A stretch of DNA of 37,387 nucleotides from the IMG/VR virus record IMGVR_UViG_3300043773_000651, positions 1 to 37,387 of that record. The stretch is one strand, 5' to 3'. The stretch is from a virus. The translations under genes were made by a program, and so were the position numbers. Below the pieces are notes generated by a model. It was given only the letters and a program-made list of their open reading frames with translations, made no database searches and was not told the DNA's origin. This document shows positions 1 to 7,020 of the stretch, piece by piece. How positions within the stretch are numbered: the stretch's first letter is position 1; every line of letters begins with the position of its first letter.

Positions 1-367
1 GTCCAGCCACGCCCAGGATCACCCGCCCGCGCATCGCAACCGCCAGCGTCGCCTGCACATTCGCCGGCATCCCCATCGCCCGCTCAAGCTCGGACGCATC
101 CGGTGCAGTTGACCGTGGCACGAGCACCTCGAAAAACGGTTCGATTGGCCCGGTCACCTCGTAAATCGCCTCGGTCCCGTTGCCGCCGGTCCTGACCGAC
201 GATATGGCCCCGATTCGGCGCAGGGTCACGATGGAGTTCCGCAAGTCGGCCACGCGGGAATCAGGCATGGCGGTGCGAATCGTCTTGAGGCGGGTGTGTC
301 CGGCTGCGATGGCTCGGAGCACGTCGCAGGATCGCAGGCGCGAGACTAGGTAGGCGTCGTGGTTCAT
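1..367 (-). CDS. Hypothetical protein, winged-helix-like N-terminus (3' end outside window)
   Basis: The frame stays open for 122 codons from an ATG at 367 to the left edge, so the C-terminus is missing. The ATG overlaps the TGA of the upstream gene (ATGA), which supports this start and translational coupling. Residues 10-70 look like a winged helix: a helix (DVLRAIAAG), a second (RLKTIRTAMP), a recognition-type helix (VADLRNSIVTLRRIGAI), then a short beta wing ending in AIYEVTG. It is the last visible gene of the leftward early operon. No specific family is recognised. A DNA-binding role is inferred from the predicted fold only. Confidence 0.7.
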   Translation of the reverse strand, partial: MNHDAYLVSRLRSCDVLRAIAAGHTRLKTIRTAMPDSRVADLRNSIVTLRRIGAISSVRTGGNGTEAIYEVTGPIEPFFEVLVPRSTAPDASELERAMGMPANVQATLAVAMRGRVILGVAG

Positions 368-1221
368 GCTGTCACCCACGATTCATACGGCGCATGCAGC
401 ACCCGCGATTTCGACTCTCGTTGCGGAGTCGGCTTCGACAGGGTTTGCTTGGCGAATTGCACAGCCGCATCACAATCGTCCACGCGGATCTGGATCTTCG
501 TGATGTCAGCGCGGGCGCTATCGAACACTCGCAACGCCCTGGCCAACGTGTCGCGGGTTTCGTTCGCAGACGCTTTGCGTTGATTGACTTGCCGCACAAG
601 CGCCATTGCGCTCGGGGTCATGCGGTCGAAGTCGAGCAGGCATAGCGCGCGGTATTGCCGACACACGAAATCCGCGTCCTCGCCGACCATCATCATCAGC
701 GCAGCCGCCAGCTTGACCGGAGCGGATGAGAAATACCGGCGCGCAGAATTGCACTGTCCAACCAAGTATTCGACGTAATCCATCAGACCGTCGTCGGCGA
801 CTTGCCTCATCTGCATGATCGTTGGCTTGGATGTGCCGGTGACGTATTGCGCGGCCAGTCTGATCACGTCGGTAATGTTTCGATCCATCCGCATCCGATC
901 TGCGTAGCTGCGGGTCGCGCCGCAGTCGATCACCTCGTACACGTTCGTCGGCAATCCCGTGGTCACTGACATCCGCACCGCAATCCCGGCTTGCACGATG
1001 GCATGCAGCCGATGATGCCCGTCGACCAGCGTCCCGGCGCGGTCAAACGCGATGCCCTGATGGCTGGTCTGCCACTCGCCGCGCAGCATCGCCGCCGCAA
1101 ATAGCTTGACGTTACCTGCCCGGATATTTCGATTGCCTGCGCTGGACGCGAGCATCTCTGCGGCCATCTGCGGCGTAACTGCAACGTAGTTCGTTTCCTC
1201 GCTTGCTGTCGTCAATCTCAT
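364..1221 (-). CDS. ParB/sulfiredoxin-like phage protein
   Basis: A 285-residue protein. Around residue 68 it carries LVDGHHRLHAIVQAG, which matches the D-G-x-H-R-L signature of ParB N-terminal-like domains. That fold is used by ParB CTPases and by several phage nucleases or modification proteins. The C-terminal half is helical and unassigned. The start at 1221 overlaps the stop of the preceding gene (ATGA), and its own TGA overlaps the next start, so it sits in a coupled early operon directly downstream of the primase-helicase. Proteins of this type are common and uncharacterised in phages of Proteobacteria. A role in DNA metabolism is likely; partitioning is not supported because no ParA is seen. 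Confidence 0.75.
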   Translation of the reverse strand: MRLTTASEETNYVAVTPQMAAEMLASSAGNRNIRAGNVKLFAAAMLRGEWQTSHQGIAFDRAGTLVDGHHRLHAIVQAGIAVRMSVTTGLPTNVYEVIDCGATRSYADRMRMDRNITDVIRLAAQYVTGTSKPTIMQMRQVADDGLMDYVEYLVGQCNSARRYFSSAPVKLAAALMMMVGEDADFVCRQYRALCLLDFDRMTPSAMALVRQVNQRKASANETRDTLARALRVFDSARADITKIQIRVDDCDAAVQFAKQTLSKPTPQRESKSRVLHAPYESWVTA

Positions 1222-1445
1222 GACTTTCCCTCGTTGTTAGGTTTCCCAAACTTCCCCGCCGCCCGGTCCATCACGGCTTCCCAATCCTCGCGCATGCGGT
1301 ACACCTTGCCGTCGACCAGTACCGTTCCGTGCTCGAACTGATCGCGGGCGGCTTGGGCTTCGGCGGTCATGCGGTCGATGAGCGATCCTTTTCCAAGGGT
1401 ATCGAACGTCCAGCCCATTCCGTTTTCTCGTACTCCGCTATCCAT
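1218..1445 (-). CDS. Small hypothetical early protein
   Basis: A 75-residue protein with no recognised domain. A strong ribosome binding site (GGAGG, 8 bases before the ATG at 1445) supports the start. It overlaps the end of the primase-helicase gene by 8 bases and its stop overlaps the start of the ParB-like gene, so it is translated as part of the early operon. The middle (about residues 39-52, VLVDGKVYRMREDWE) looks like a beta hairpin followed by a helix. The C-terminus is short and charged. Function unknown. Confidence 0.7.
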   Translation of the reverse strand: MDSGVRENGMGWTFDTLGKGSLIDRMTAEAQAARDQFEHGTVLVDGKVYRMREDWEAVMDRAAGKFGKPNNEGKS

Positions 1446-3240
1446 TTCCCATGCCTCCTGCGACAGATGAAACCAAGGTAGGCCGAGCGAATGGCACGTA
1501 AGCCTCTGGCCGTTGCTGCGGCGAATCTAGAAATTGAAAGCTGGCCGTATCGAACCACAGCCACTTGCGCCCTTCCCAATCCCCGTATCGCTGCTTCTGG
1601 CACGACAGAATCACGTCGGCTTCGTCCTTCAGTTCCTCGGGCTTCTCCTCTTTCCGCTTGTTGCGCCACACGTTCAGCAGTGTGCAGGCCAAATCCGTAA
1701 TCGAACCGGAGCCTTTTACGTCCATCTTGTCCGCTCGCTCGTGCTCGCTTTCCAGCTTCCTCGAATGCGTAATCAGGAACACGATTGCTTTGTGCTGGAT
1801 GGCGAAATCGCACAGCTTTTCTACCCATAGTTTTTGCGCCCCGTAGTCGTCATCCGCGATACCACACTTGGCAAGGGAATCGATTGCGAATACCGAAATC
1901 CCATAGCGCCGCCGTGCGTAGGTGAAGACCTCGATAAGCCGGTTCGTATCCGCAGTCCCGACCCGATCAAACGCCCATAGCTTGTCGCCGTACCACTTCG
2001 ATATTGCCCGGATGTACGGTATCGACGGTTCACGCACGGCCCCGGCTTGGTTCGTCAATCGTCGCAGCCACTTCGCTACGGGCATTTCGAGCGATGCGAT
2101 GCACACTCGCTCATTGCGATGCATTGCTTCGAGCATCAAATGTCCGAGCACCTGGGATTTGCCGTGGCCATTGATGCCGTTCAAGATCACAACTTCGGAC
2201 GGTCGAAAGATCAACTTTCCGTGCAACGACGGCCACGGTGTAGGGATGCCGACGAATTCCCCCTCGGGCGGGTAGAACTCACGAACCACATCGTCCGCAT
2301 AGTCCGCAGCCGACCGCAGTTCAGGCGGATCTATCGACTTCGATGCCTTGATGCATGCTGCGAATCCGGCAGAATCCATGCCTGCACAGAGCGCCTCGTT
2401 TACATCGTTCGCAGGCAACGACACGACCCGGCAACGATCCGTTCCGAGACGTTCAGCCACCAGTGCGGAACCCTTACGCCCCGCCTCGTCTTCGTCGAAC
2501 GCGACGTAGATCACGTCGAACCGATCAAGATTCGGGTACTCGATTTCGACCCACTGCATCCCGCTTGCGCCGTTCGGGACGGACAACGCAGGCATGCCAA
2601 GCTGGTACGCCGACATGGCATCAATCTCGCCCTCGCACAGCACGACTTCGCGCGCATCTGCTGGCACGCATTGCCAGCCGAACAACAACGGTTCGCAGTC
2701 GGTTTCCATCCGCATGATCTTTTTCCCTTGCGGACGATCCACACGCAACCACTTCGCGTTGAGCAGTTCGGTTCCTCGCAGGTACGGGAGCAGGATGTCT
2801 TCGCCGTCGTCTGAAGCGCGGACCTTGAACGCTCGCAACGTCTCTGCCGTGAGTCCTCGGCTGGCGAGGTAGGAAGCAACCTTGCCCTCTGCGGGCCTGT
2901 GCGTCACAGTCGGCTTTCGATACTCCTTCGGCTGATGCGCTTGAAAGGTCGGCTCTTGTACGCCGAGAAATTCGGTCGCTTCCCGCATCGCATCCCGGAG
3001 CGATACGCCTCGCGCCTGCATCCACAAGCCGATCAGGTCGCCGCCCTTATCGTCGCTGGAAAAGTCCTTCCACACGCCCGCCTTGGCCCCGGTGAGATGC
3101 ACACCGAGACTGTCACCGGCACCGCCTTGAACCGATCCGCAGCGGTACTCCGATCCTTCACGCTTGCCACCTGGGCACAGGAATTCGGCAACACGCCCGA
3201 CATCCTTGGCCAGCATTGCGGCGAGTTCTGAGGCTCTCAT
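1438..3240 (-). CDS. Primase-helicase, TOPRIM plus DnaB-type RecA domain (T7 gp4/Twinkle-like)
   Basis: A 600-residue replicative protein combining primer synthesis and 5'-3' fork unwinding. The N-terminus (residues 1-90) resembles a CHC2-type primase zinc region, but only C22 and C34 are visible as ligands. The TOPRIM domain (about 195-285) has CEGEIDAMS with the catalytic E203 and the acidic FDEDEAG at 248-254. The RecA/DnaB-like ATPase has Walker A NGINGHGKS (354-362) and Walker B FAIDSLAKCG (451-460). The frame extends upstream to 3315, but the ATG at 3240 overlaps the upstream stop as ATGA and begins the conserved protein, so it was chosen. It follows the DUF1376 gene, its likely loader or partner. 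Confidence 0.93.
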   Translation of the reverse strand: MRASELAAMLAKDVGRVAEFLCPGGKREGSEYRCGSVQGGAGDSLGVHLTGAKAGVWKDFSSDDKGGDLIGLWMQARGVSLRDAMREATEFLGVQEPTFQAHQPKEYRKPTVTHRPAEGKVASYLASRGLTAETLRAFKVRASDDGEDILLPYLRGTELLNAKWLRVDRPQGKKIMRMETDCEPLLFGWQCVPADAREVVLCEGEIDAMSAYQLGMPALSVPNGASGMQWVEIEYPNLDRFDVIYVAFDEDEAGRKGSALVAERLGTDRCRVVSLPANDVNEALCAGMDSAGFAACIKASKSIDPPELRSAADYADDVVREFYPPEGEFVGIPTPWPSLHGKLIFRPSEVVILNGINGHGKSQVLGHLMLEAMHRNERVCIASLEMPVAKWLRRLTNQAGAVREPSIPYIRAISKWYGDKLWAFDRVGTADTNRLIEVFTYARRRYGISVFAIDSLAKCGIADDDYGAQKLWVEKLCDFAIQHKAIVFLITHSRKLESEHERADKMDVKGSGSITDLACTLLNVWRNKRKEEKPEELKDEADVILSCQKQRYGDWEGRKWLWFDTASFQFLDSPQQRPEAYVPFARPTLVSSVAGGMGNG

Positions 3241-3959
3241 AGCCGCTCCGGGGGAATGGATGAAACCGTTGTTTTTGCATGTGTGTGCCCGTTGATTGGG
3301 AACAAACCCGTCCATCCGCGTTGCGTAGATCGGTTCAAGATTTCCTCCGGGTCATCACCAAGCGCCCGGAGTTTTTCCAACTCCCTGACGGCGAGATTCA
3401 ACGCATGCTCGGTGTTCGGCGTGCGCTTCTTCGCTCGCATCATCACCCAACCTTCCCAAGCCTGCTGCGGAATCCAGTCCGGCAACGAAAATGGCGCTTG
3501 CGCCTTGTTTTTGACTTTCTTTGGTTCTTGGTTATTGGTTATTGGTTCTTGGCTATTGGGAGTATTGCCTTCGTACTGCGTTGATAATACGTTCGTATGT
3601 TCGTTCGTAGATACGTTCGTATCGGTTCTAGTATTGCGTTCGTTCGTCCATCGCTTTTCGACCGATGCCCTAGCCTTATCCGATTTCGCCTGCATCCGTA
3701 GGATTTCCGCATCGCATCGACGCTGCGTGTAGCCTGCATCCGTAAGCGTGAAGAACTCGTTCAGCATGTCGGAAACCGCTTTGCGATCTTGCTTCGTGAA
3801 TGCGCGCACGAGCCGGTACAGCTTGGTCATGTCGGATGTAAGAGGCGCTTCGGTCGAGTAATAAAGATCGATGAGTCGCCGATACGCACCGTCCTCGATC
3901 ATGGAAAGGTGCGCCGTGTCCTTGGCGTAGTCGCCTATATGGTGCGGGTAGTAGTTCAC
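3237..3959 (-). CDS. DUF1376-type replication protein (O-like, candidate helicase loader)
   Basis: A 240-residue protein. Residues 1-95 match the DUF1376 family seen in phage replication cassettes (NYYPHHIGDYAKDT, then MIEDGAYRRLIDLYYSTEAPL). A polar linker (about 100-150, rich in T, N, E, Q) leads to a helical C-terminal part (about 155-225). The frame runs upstream to 4199, but the GTG at 3959 overlaps the previous stop (GTGA), is preceded by GAGAGGTGG, and starts the family consensus. The layout (N-terminal DNA-binding region, low-complexity linker encoded by DNA repeats, C-terminal part next to the helicase gene) resembles lambda O. An origin-binding or helicase-loading role is inferred. 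The linker DNA carries the candidate origin. Confidence 0.82.
   Translation of the reverse strand: MNYYPHHIGDYAKDTAHLSMIEDGAYRRLIDLYYSTEAPLTSDMTKLYRLVRAFTKQDRKAVSDMLNEFFTLTDAGYTQRRCDAEILRMQAKSDKARASVEKRWTNERNTRTDTNVSTNEHTNVLSTQYEGNTPNSQEPITNNQEPKKVKNKAQAPFSLPDWIPQQAWEGWVMMRAKKRTPNTEHALNLAVRELEKLRALGDDPEEILNRSTQRGWTGLFPINGHTHAKTTVSSIPPERL
3521..3562 (-). repeat. Heptamer array, candidate origin unwinding element
   Basis: Six consecutive 7-base units read on the plus strand: TTGGTTC, TTGGTTA, TTGGTTA, TTGGTTC, TTGGCTA, TTGGGAG. Five match TTGGYTM exactly in register and the last is degenerate. The stretch is clearly AT-richer than the surrounding genome. Seven is not a multiple of three, so the periodicity is not a by-product of a protein repeat. 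It lies in the linker-coding part of the DUF1376 gene, 27 bases from the 12-bp iterons. Confidence 0.7.
3590..3621 (-). repeat. 12-bp iterons (CGTTCGTA), candidate replication origin
   Basis: CGTTCGTA occurs at 3590, 3602 and 3614, exactly 12 bases apart, with spacers TGTT and GATA. Further CGTTCGT copies follow at 3637 and 3641. Each iteron spans about one helical turn. Together with the adjacent AT-rich heptamers this resembles oriLambda, which lies inside gene O. The repeat encodes a T-N-x-x pattern in the low-complexity linker. Origin function is inference. Confidence 0.6.
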
Positions 3960-4270
3960 GAGCAATCCACCTCTCTTAAAACATACCGGCCTTTGCTGTT
4001 CTTCGCCCAACCGTGGACGATGATTCGCCACCCTGCCTTGCGCACCGCTGCGACGTTCTCGTGCTCTGCGATCTTGTTCACGCGCGCCGAGACGTTGCGG
4101 CCGCTCGTGGTTTGCACAGCTAACGTCTCGTTCTCGCGGATCGCCAGCAAGTCCACAAAGCCGAACAGATCCACGCGACGACGCGCCCACTGGTTCCAAT
4201 GCTCCACGATGGCAACCGTGTAGCCTTGTTCCTCTAGAAGCGCCTTAGAACGCTGCGTGGGGCTGGCCAT
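3956..4270 (-). CDS. PD-(D/E)XK-like (resolvase or VRR-NUC-like) protein
   Basis: A 104-residue protein. RRVDLFGFVDLLAI (31-44) followed by TLAVQTTSGRN (49-59) resembles the GxxD...(E/Q)xxT core of small restriction-endonuclease-fold proteins found near phage replication genes. The acidic second-strand residue is replaced by Q (VQTT), as in some VRR-NUC or resolvase-like members. HENVAAVRKAGWRIIVHGW then gives the usual helix-strand ending. It lies between ssb and the DUF1376 gene, 3 bases after the ssb stop, and its TGA overlaps the downstream GTG. A role in processing replication or recombination intermediates is inferred. It could be a catalytically weak member. Confidence 0.65.
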   Translation of the reverse strand: MASPTQRSKALLEEQGYTVAIVEHWNQWARRRVDLFGFVDLLAIRENETLAVQTTSGRNVSARVNKIAEHENVAAVRKAGWRIIVHGWAKNSKGRYVLREVDCS

Positions 4271-4273
4271 CGC

Positions 4274-4729
4274 TCAGACGACGTAGCAGATGCGGCCACG
4301 GTAGGGGTTGCTAAATGGGATGTCGCTGTCCATATCCTGCACCGCCTGCATCGCCGTCTTCGCCGCAACCGGAGCACGTTCCGCAGGCTCACCCGATGAG
4401 CCCGACTTGCTGCCGAGCATCTTCATCTCGTTGACGATCACCTCGGTCGTGTACCGCTTCACGCCGTCCTTCTCCCACTCGCGCGTCTGCATCTTGCCCT
4501 CGATGTAAACCTGCGATCCCTTCTTCAAATACTCGCCGCAGATTTCGGCCAGCTTGCGGTACACCACGCAGCGAACCCACTCGGTGCGCTCCTGCTTCTC
4601 GCCGTCCTTCTTCCAAGTTTCGGTGCAGGCGATGGAAAATTTGCAGACCGGATCACCGTTTGGAAGATGTCCCAATTCTGGATCGCGGCCCAGGTTGCCG
4701 ATTGCGATGACTTTGTTCAGTGATGCCAT
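4274..4729 (-). CDS. ssb: Single-stranded DNA-binding protein
   Basis: A 151-residue OB-fold SSB. The start [19 protein letters not shown] and internal [19 protein letters not shown] and [15 protein letters not shown] are characteristic of bacterial SSB. The ATG at 4729 follows GGAGAG at about 7 bases; an upstream extension to 4774 is rejected. The DNA-binding domain covers residues 1-110, followed by a short linker. The interaction tip DSDIPF, normally C-terminal, is followed here by 14 more residues ([12 protein letters not shown] at the end). It protects single strands during replication and recombination. It lies in the early operon between an HTH gene and a nuclease-like gene. Confidence 0.95.
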   Translation of the reverse strand: MASLNKVIAIGNLGRDPELGHLPNGDPVCKFSIACTETWKKDGEKQERTEWVRCVVYRKLAEICGEYLKKGSQVYIEGKMQTREWEKDGVKRYTTEVIVNEMKMLGSKSGSSGEPAERAPVAAKTAMQAVQDMDSDIPFSNPYRGRICYVV

Positions 4730-4730
4730 T

Positions 4731-5051
4731 TCATTTCTCTCCGTTAATCCGTTCAACCGTGACCCGATACCCACACGCGTTCATGGTCCTCAAAAACAAG
4801 TCAACCCTCGGCATCGTCCCATCCACCTCCCACTTGTAAATCGGCGTGTGCCCGATGTCCGCCGCATACGCCAGCCGCGACCGTGACATCCCACTGACCC
4901 GCCGCGCGCGCCGGATCACGTCTGCGGGCGTGCGTGGCTCGCCGTCGAGATAGATGACCGTGGCGCGGTCCTGTGCTTCGGCCACACATGCGGGGCAGTC
5001 GCGCTGATACCAAACACGATGGATCGTGCAGAAGCAGTCGTGGGTTTTCAC
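4731..5051 (-). CDS. Zinc-ribbon plus XRE-type HTH protein
   Basis: A 106-residue protein starting with GTG at 5051, overlapping the previous stop (GTGA). Residues 5-22 ([19 protein letters not shown]) carry paired cysteines suited to binding one zinc. Residues 40-100 form an XRE-like helix-turn-helix: [20 protein letters not shown], then [20 protein letters not shown]. It is probably a DNA-binding regulator of early genes, perhaps the operon itself. It ends 1 base before the ssb start and is probably co-translated with ssb. Its target is unknown. Confidence 0.7.
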   Translation of the reverse strand: MKTHDCFCTIHRVWYQRDCPACVAEAQDRATVIYLDGEPRTPADVIRRARRVSGMSRSRLAYAADIGHTPIYKWEVDGTMPRVDLFLRTMNACGYRVTVERINGEK

Positions 5052-5302
5052 CAGCCTGCCCCATACACATACCCAGTCCTGTACGGCCTCGGCGCAATCA
5101 CCCCCGACTTCCCGTTAGGCTTGACCCGCACCGGCCTCGGCGCATCCTCCGTATCGGCCGCACGGTGGAACCAATAGTGAAGCGCGCCGGTTGAGACGGA
5201 CAGACGCTCCGAAATCTGCTTCGGTGTCAGCCCTTCAGCACGCAGGCGCAGGGCTTCGGCGCGGGTTTCAAGGGAATGGTATTTGGCGCGGGCTGCGGTC
5301 AT
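5048..5302 (-). CDS. Homeodomain-like HTH protein
   Basis: An 84-residue protein. RAEALRLRAEGLTPKQISER followed by LSVSTGALHYWFHRA (14-48) is a tri-helical HTH of the kind seen in transposase N-termini, Hin-like recombinases and small terminases. The tail is basic and proline-rich (RPVRVKPNGKSG). There is no catalytic domain, so it is not a transposase. The ATG at 5302 overlaps the stop of the 50-residue gene upstream (ATGA). A regulatory role is likely. A small terminase role is considered but unlikely in this early operon. Confidence 0.65.
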   Translation of the reverse strand: MTAARAKYHSLETRAEALRLRAEGLTPKQISERLSVSTGALHYWFHRAADTEDAPRPVRVKPNGKSGVIAPRPYRTGYVYGAGW

Positions 5303-5451
5303 TTCGACGCCTCCCCCGGCTTGCTCGCATCAATCACCGCCTGCAATGCGACGGCTTCGGCGACATCGTTGCGTTCCAGCTTGCGCAGTGCCGCGTAGAG
5401 ATCGAGTACGGCTAGTTGCTTGGGCGTGAGGGTGAATTCTTCTTCGGGCAT
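5299..5451 (-). CDS. Small hypothetical early protein (50 aa)
   Basis: Translation from the ATG at 5451 gives 50 residues (MPEEEFTLTPKQLAVLDLYA at the start, ending KPGEASK). It is an acidic helical protein with no recognised family. Its TGA overlaps the ATG of the HTH gene (ATGA), the standard junction of this operon, which is the main evidence that it is real. The ribosome binding site is weak (GGACC). Function unknown. Confidence 0.55.
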   Translation of the reverse strand: MPEEEFTLTPKQLAVLDLYAALRKLERNDVAEAVALQAVIDASKPGEASK

Positions 5452-5518
5452 TTCATAAGGTCCGTTTTCAGGGTCCGCGAAATGGACTCAATAGGGGGCG
5501 TATTACTGCGCCTTCCGG

Positions 5519-5707
5519 TTACTGCTGTTCTTCGGCAGACTCGGCTTCTAATGCCCGCTCAATCGCGGCCATGACGAGATCGCGTAGGAGGACTTGCCGC
5601 TGCTGGCCGGTCTTGCGAACCAGAGCGTCGATCACTTCTTTTTCGCGGTCGGAGACATAGAACTTGACCGTTGTGTCACGAACTAAAGCGCGGTTGGAAT
5701 AGGTCAT
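5519..5707 (-). CDS. Ribbon-helix-helix-like DNA-binding protein
   Basis: A 62-residue protein. DTTVKFYVSDREKEVIDALV (11-30) gives a short beta strand followed by a helix, and KTGQQRQVLLRDLVMAAIER (32-51) the second helix, fitting the Arc/MetJ or MobC-like ribbon-helix-helix fold. The tail is acidic. It probably dimerises and binds operator DNA. It lies in the early leftward operon below the Cro-like gene, separated by about 70 bases from the next gene. Antitoxin is an alternative, but no toxin partner is evident. Confidence 0.65.
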   Translation of the reverse strand: MTYSNRALVRDTTVKFYVSDREKEVIDALVRKTGQQRQVLLRDLVMAAIERALEAESAEEQQ

Positions 5708-5719
5708 GACGTTTTCATT

Positions 5720-5875
5720 TCACGTGTTGAGGGAGGTTGTCGGCTTGCACGTTCCCTGCCGACGTTCGGGGTCTTGGCTGCGACGGAGGAGGTGTCGCGC
5801 GTTAACGGTGCCGGTTTGGCTGATCGGCTTACACGGACGGTCAGCCGCGCCCACGTGGTCGGGCGTTGGTTTCAT
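5720..5875 (-). CDS. Small hypothetical protein coupled to cro-like gene (51 aa)
   Basis: The ATG at 5875 overlaps the TGA of the Cro-like gene (ATGA) and the frame runs 51 residues (MKPTPDHVGAADRPCKPISQ at the start). It is basic and low in predicted structure, with two cysteines. The tight junction and otherwise empty 150 bases support it; the lack of any recognised homology and the unusual composition argue for caution. The frame is also open further upstream inside the cro-like gene, but that extension would be antagonistic to the real frame there. Confidence 0.4.
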   Translation of the reverse strand: MKPTPDHVGAADRPCKPISQTGTVNARHLLRRSQDPERRQGTCKPTTSLNT

Positions 5876-6096
5876 GCTGCGGCTCGCTTCTCGGCCTTGG
5901 CCTGCTTCCGGAAATACTCCGCAAGCGCCTCGATACGTCGGATGCCGGGGTCCGGAAACTGGCCGGTCGCAAACTTGGTGAGCCAGGAGTAATAGCCCGA
6001 AGGGTTGTCGGGCTGCATGTCGCGCGCGATCTGCGGATATGTGCCCTTCCGCTTGCGCAGTTCGGAGAGGACGGAATCCATAAGTGAGGTAGCCAT
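5872..6096 (-). CDS. Cro-like HTH regulator of the leftward early operon
   Basis: A 74-residue protein. KRKGTYPQIARDMQPDN then SGYYSWLTKFATGQFPDPGI (13-50) reads as a helix-turn-helix in which the second helix lies over SGYYSWLTKF. The C-terminus is a basic helix (EALAEYFRKQAKAEKRAAA). It is the first gene transcribed leftward, divergent from the plus-strand regulatory genes across an 82-base gap holding two GCAG-N4-CTGC palindromes, the classic position of a Cro. The ATG at 6096 was chosen; an extension to 6189 would run through the operators. It may repress or activate at those sites. Confidence in HTH is fair, in Cro role moderate. Confidence 0.7.
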   Translation of the reverse strand: MATSLMDSVLSELRKRKGTYPQIARDMQPDNPSGYYSWLTKFATGQFPDPGIRRIEALAEYFRKQAKAEKRAAA

Positions 6097-6117
6097 GTCT
6101 GCATCGTGCCACGAGTC

Positions 6118-6129
6118 GCAGATTTCTGC
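6118..6129. promoter_or_regulatory. Operator palindrome OA1 (GCAGATTTCTGC)
   Basis: GCAG-ATTT-CTGC; the arms GCAGA and TCTGC are perfect inverted repeats. It lies in the divergent gap between the Cro-like gene and the plus-strand regulatory gene. The same GCAG-N4-CTGC pattern recurs at 6141, 7009 and 7033. Confidence 0.7.
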
Positions 6130-6140
6130 AACTAGAAAAT

Positions 6141-6152
6141 GCAGCACCCTGC
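6141..6152. promoter_or_regulatory. Operator palindrome OA2 (GCAGCACCCTGC)
   Basis: GCAG-CACC-CTGC with one extra flanking pair (T before, A after). It starts 23 bases from OA1, about two helical turns, suited to cooperative binding on one DNA face. No convincing -10/-35 pair could be assigned for either divergent promoter in this gap. Confidence 0.65.
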
Positions 6153-6178
6153 AACCGCTAGGCGTTACCGTCTCAACC

Positions 6179-6529
6179 ATGGGAATCAAGCTGACTGTCG
6201 CCGATAACCTGGGGCGACTACAAAAGATCCATGGCGCGCCGGAGCATTGGGACGTTTACTACCAAAGCGGGCCAAAGAAAGGCAACAAGGTCGCATCGCG
6301 GACGATCCGAAATGCGCTCGATCCCCTACATCAAGAAATGCCGTCGCTCGTCCTCATCGAAGCTATCGCCATCCGATTCAAGCTCACGACGGCCGAGCTA
6401 CTGGTCGACTGGAAGCACGATCGGATCAAACTCATTGAGCGCGTAATGGCCGTCAAGCCTGACGAAAAATCAGACGCAAAGACGCGTACGGAATCCGTAC
6501 GACCGGGAGAACGCGCTTCTCACTTGTAA
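6179..6529 (+). CDS. Probable phage regulator, degenerate HTH (repressor-operon protein 1)
   Basis: A 116-residue protein from the ATG at 6179 (MGIKLTVADNLGRLQKIHGA). SRTIRNALDP then LIEAIAIRFKLTTAELLVDW resembles the scaffold helices of an XRE-type repressor, with an unusual segment (HWDVYYQSGPKKGNKV) in place of the usual turn. The C-terminal 35 residues are basic and unstructured. The first gene rightward of the divergent operators, it is followed by a second HTH gene in the same direction. Its own ribosome site is poor, so another start is possible. It could be the repressor or a partner of the next protein. Confidence 0.65.
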   Translation: MGIKLTVADNLGRLQKIHGAPEHWDVYYQSGPKKGNKVASRTIRNALDPLHQEMPSLVLIEAIAIRFKLTTAELLVDWKHDRIKLIERVMAVKPDEKSDAKTRTESVRPGERASHL

Positions 6530-6608
6530 GAATTACCGGTTGGTATTGTTTTTGCTGCCTGAATCCGGGTAGGGCAATCACCATGCCCAATAATTCGGAG
6601 GAAGGTTG

Positions 6609-6953
6609 ATGAAGGCGCAGCCAAGATTTCACTGCCGCTTGCGCGTTGCAATGGGCGCCAACGGAATGAAAACGGCCGAGGATCTCGCCAAGGCGACGAA
6701 ACTCTCTCGGGCCAAGGCTTACCGCCTACTGGCCGTAAACGAGGCCACAAGAATCGACGCGTTGACGTTGTTTCGTATCGCCGACGCTACGCAATTTAGC
6801 TCGCGCTGGCTCCTTTCCGGGGTAGGAACGCCGTCCATCCGCATGGCAACAACGCCGGATGAGCAATGGATGATCGACGCTTACCGTAGGCTGTCGAACG
6901 ACGACCGCACCATCATCCGGGGTGCCCTCACCCAACTGACGACGCGCGCCTAG
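6609..6953 (+). CDS. HTH transcriptional repressor (CI-like, short form)
   Basis: A 114-residue protein starting at the ATG at 6609, preceded by a strong GGAGGAAGG. The HTH spans about 18-55: TAEDLAKATKLSRAKAYRLL followed by ALTLFRIADATQFSSRWLLSG, the usual repressor ending RWLLSGxG. The tail (DEQWMIDAYRRLSNDDRTII) is a helical region seen in short phage repressors that lack a LexA-type peptidase domain. With no such domain, induction cannot be by RecA-driven self-cleavage. It is probably co-transcribed with the 6179 gene and stops before a terminator. Best candidate for the lysogeny repressor acting on the GCAG-N4-CTGC sites. Confidence 0.75.
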   Translation: MKAQPRFHCRLRVAMGANGMKTAEDLAKATKLSRAKAYRLLAVNEATRIDALTLFRIADATQFSSRWLLSGVGTPSIRMATTPDEQWMIDAYRRLSNDDRTIIRGALTQLTTRA

Positions 6954-6960
6954 CACGTCT

Positions 6961-6997
6961 CGGACCTGAGACAGAATTCTCACGTCCGAAACTTTTT
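6961..6997 (+). terminator. Rho-independent terminator of the repressor operon
   Basis: CGGAC-C-TGAG, an 8-base loop (ACAGAATT), then CTCA-C-GTCCG gives a 9-bp stem with a single C/C mismatch at 6961-6988. It is followed by AAAC and TTTTT (6993-6997). It lies 8 bases after the repressor stop and before the next promoter. Confidence 0.65.
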
Positions 6998-7008
6998 GTC
7001 TTGCGGTT

Positions 7009-7020
7009 GCAGAATTCTGC
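7009..7020. promoter_or_regulatory. Operator palindrome OB1 (GCAGAATTCTGC)
   Basis: A perfect 12-base palindrome of the GCAG-N4-CTGC class. It directly abuts the TTGACA hexamer at 7021. Confidence 0.75.

Noticed and set aside
2047-2814. Long plus-strand open frame (255 codons) opposite the primase-helicase
   Set aside because: It lies fully antisense to a gene with clear TOPRIM and Walker motifs; its translation is Arg/His-rich without domains.
3521-3647. CRISPR-like repeats
   Set aside because: Units are 7 and 12 bases with no 25-40 base spacers and no cas genes.
5048-5302. Transposase or small terminase
   Set aside because: Only a short HTH is present, with no catalytic or ATPase-binding part, and it lies in the early operon far from packaging genes.
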